From Tardiphaga alba (lineage in GTDB: Bacteria > Pseudomonadota > Alphaproteobacteria > Rhizobiales > Xanthobacteraceae): DNA of 64,000 nt. A model generated the notes under the pieces. The model saw nothing but the letters and a program-made list of their open reading frames with translations. It did no database searches and had not been told where the DNA came from. Shown here piece by piece: positions 62,527-64,000 of the stretch. How positions within the stretch are numbered: position 1 is the first letter of the stretch; each line of letters begins with the position of its first letter. Made by a program: the position numbers and the translations under genes. The DNA lies in contig NZ_CP036498.1 in assembly GCF_018279705.1 (NCBI RefSeq), forward strand, positions 3,179,001-3,243,000, written 5' to 3'.

Positions 62527-62739
62527 TCATACCCGGCCGAGCTTTCGCGCACAGTGCTTCAACGCGTTGCTGAGGTCGATCTCAACCATACGCGCGCTCA
62601 CACCCAGCTCGGTGGCGATCTCGACATAGGGCTTGTTTTTGACCATTGCAGCGGAGCGGATTACAGGCTGGTCCGCGCCGTCCATAATCGGCTGCCACAC
62701 GCCAGCGCCCGCCGCATTCTCTGCAGCGAGCGCCTGCCG
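62527..62739 (-). pseudogene. Fragment resembling sigma-70 family region 4
   Basis: An open stretch of about 70 codons bounded by stops, too short to be a whole sigma factor. It reads RQALAAENAAGAGVWQ, then MVKNKPYVEIATELGVSARM and VEIDLSNALKHCARKLGRV. The last part is like the region 4 helix-turn-helix of FecI/ECF sigma factors. No region 2 is found upstream, where the haemagglutinin-like gene ends. It may be the remnant of a FecI gene once linked to that gene, or a small stand-alone DNA-binding protein from the ATG at about 62692. Confidence 0.45.
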
Positions 62740-62754
62740 TCACGGCGTTGACGA

Positions 62755-64000
62755 TCACAATCGTCGCCGCTCTCCCGCGAGAAGCTCCATCTTCTCCTCA
62801 TCCGTCAGCGACTTCATCTGCTCGGGCGTGATTGGACCGCTTCCGATGACACGGACCGTATCGGACTTTTTCTCGTTGAGTTCGGTCCGCTGCTCATTGC
62901 GCCGACGCTTGTTGTCTTCGTCGCCGTCGCCACTTCCCCCGCCATAGCCCAACACTTCCACGATGATCACCGACGGCTGCGCGTTCGCGCTTTGCGCTGG
63001 TGCTGCCGCCTGCTGCGTCGCTGCCGCGGCATTGCTGCTCGACAGCGAGCCGCTGATACTTGGCGCCTGCACGGTGGGAACACCGGTCGCCGTGCCCTGC
63101 CCAGAGATATTCGCGGCATTGACGATCTGCAGCGCCGCGAGGTTCAGATTGCCGGCAAAGCGGATGCCGGCTTCACCGGCGTCGATGACGCCGAGCGGTG
63201 CGATCAGGTCGACATCGCCGGGCGGCTTTTCCGGGAACGGAATGCTGGCAATGCCCGCACCCGCAGACGGCGCCACCGGCGACAGCGCGACATTGCCATA
63301 GTTGTCATAGACGCGGCGCGACGGAGCGAACAGCACCGTGGTCTTGGCGCCGCGGCCGGCATTGATGTCGCCGGTCGCGGTCCATGCCAGGATATTGCCA
63401 CCGAAGGTCGTCATGATGCGCGACAGGCCGAGCAGCACGCTGCCATCGCTATACATCTGGATGTTGCCCTCGCCCTGGGTCATCACGCCTGCCGAAGGCG
63501 GCGGCTGGTCGCCTTCGACGCCGAGGGTGATCTGGCCGCCCGGTGCCAGCATCTGGATGTCGCCGCCGAAATTGGTGCGAATGCCGGAGCCGTCGAACAT
63601 CGTGATGTCGCCGAGATAGGCCGTGGGCTTGCCAGCGTCATCGGTTGCAGGGAACAGCGCCGCAATCATCTCGCGGCCGCGCAGATAGCTCTGATAGCGC
63701 GGGCTTTCAGGATTGTTGTATTCGCGGCCGCCAGCGGTCAGTTCGGCGTAATAGACCTGCCGCAGGAAGACGCGCTGCTGTTCGGGTGCCAGCCCGGTGA
63801 AATAGTCTCGCGCCTCAGCGTCATCCTTGGCGACGAAGCCGTAGCGCTGCTGCAGCCATGCCGTCAGGTCCTTCTCATAGGTCTTGGCGACTTTACCCGA
63901 GCCATCCAGCGGCGTGCCGGTTGGCAACTGGTTGGCCGGATCGAGATAGCGCAGCAGTGCCTGCCACGCCGGGCCTTCCGGTCCGGTGCCGGCCATCACG
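62755..64000 (-). CDS. Filamentous haemagglutinin-type large exported protein, C-terminal part (partial)
   Basis: The last 415 codons or so of a protein that continues past the right edge. The C-terminal domain of two-partner-secretion haemagglutinin-like proteins (DUF3739 type) is seen: GDITMFDGSGIRTNFGGDIQ, LAPGGQITLGVEGDQPPPS, ILAWTATGDINAGRGAKTTV and IDAGEAGIRFAGNLNLAAL, with Ala/Ser-rich low-complexity and a charged EEKMELLAGERRRL end. Repeats of the form G-(D/N)-I-x-(M/A) suggest beta-helix strands. It is probably secreted and surface-exposed. Confidence 0.82.
   Translation of the reverse strand, partial: VMAGTGPEGPAWQALLRYLDPANQLPTGTPLDGSGKVAKTYEKDLTAWLQQRYGFVAKDDAEARDYFTGLAPEQQRVFLRQVYYAELTAGGREYNNPESPRYQSYLRGREMIAALFPATDDAGKPTAYLGDITMFDGSGIRTNFGGDIQMLAPGGQITLGVEGDQPPPSAGVMTQGEGNIQMYSDGSVLLGLSRIMTTFGGNILAWTATGDINAGRGAKTTVLFAPSRRVYDNYGNVALSPVAPSAGAGIASIPFPEKPPGDVDLIAPLGVIDAGEAGIRFAGNLNLAALQIVNAANISGQGTATGVPTVQAPSISGSLSSSNAAAATQQAAAPAQSANAQPSVIIVEVLGYGGGSGDGDEDNKRRRNEQRTELNEKKSDTVRVIGSGPITPEQMKSLTDEEKMELLAGERRRL

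Overview
The window looks like a chromosome segment of an alphaproteobacterium of the Bradyrhizobium/Rhodopseudomonas/Tardiphaga group (Nitrobacteraceae). The reasons are: high GC with long non-coding shadow frames; the dacA-tmk-holB-metG-tatD gene order; a circularly permuted two-piece tmRNA; nap genes behind an FNR/FixK-type box; bacterial phosphatidylcholine synthase; and several families of rhizobial intergenic palindromic repeats. The genus is an inference; no 16S gene is present.

Layout. 1-4.1 kb: napEDAB (periplasmic nitrate reduction), cut by the left edge, divergent from a Crp/Fnr regulator. 4.2-11.5 kb: a class C beta-lactamase-fold hydrolase, an SDR, a TRAP transporter (DctP plus fused DctQM) and an acyl-CoA ligase, probably a catabolic module. 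11.7-18.9 kb: a housekeeping run on the minus strand (RlpA, DacA, Tmk, HolB, MetG, TatD, MBL hydrolase). 19-31 kb: many small or hypothetical genes, an orphan Flp pilin, split ssrA, tRNA-Ser(TGA), a porin-like protein, a LysR regulator and a D-2-hydroxyacid dehydrogenase. 30.8-36.1 kb: cupin, RraA-like aldolase, 5-oxoprolinase pxpBCA and aliphatic amidase amiE. 36.2-37.4 kb: a complete IS481-family element with 5-bp target duplication, inserted in a palindromic repeat. 37.5-47.6 kb: a sulfonate-type ABC transporter and desulfurisation enzymes, then an unusual Fe-S/FAD/NADPH reductase and a siroheme nitrite/sulfite reductase. 48.1-53.1 kb: a TetR regulator with an RND efflux pair. 53.1-55.6 kb: nasT-nasS and a VapBC-type toxin-antitoxin. 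55.8-62.1 kb: RimO, quinone reductase, TerC, Pcs, UbiH-like and an AEC carrier. 62.5-64 kb: a sigma-factor fragment and the C-terminus of a filamentous-haemagglutinin-type protein.

Themes. Much of the window concerns nitrogen and sulfur acquisition: respiratory/periplasmic nitrate reduction, nitrite or sulfite reduction, nitrate sensing, amide hydrolysis, 5-oxoproline cleavage and sulfonate uptake. Four genes (napA, MBL hydrolase, LTXXQ protein, acyl-CoA dehydrogenase) are each broken by loss of one G/C in a GC-rich run. Every break is repaired by adding one base, so assembly error is at least as likely as real decay.

I saw no CRISPR array, prophage, defence island or large biosynthetic cluster. 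The least ordinary items are the reductase in which an Fe-S domain stands where the CysJ flavodoxin domain should be, and the split tmRNA.
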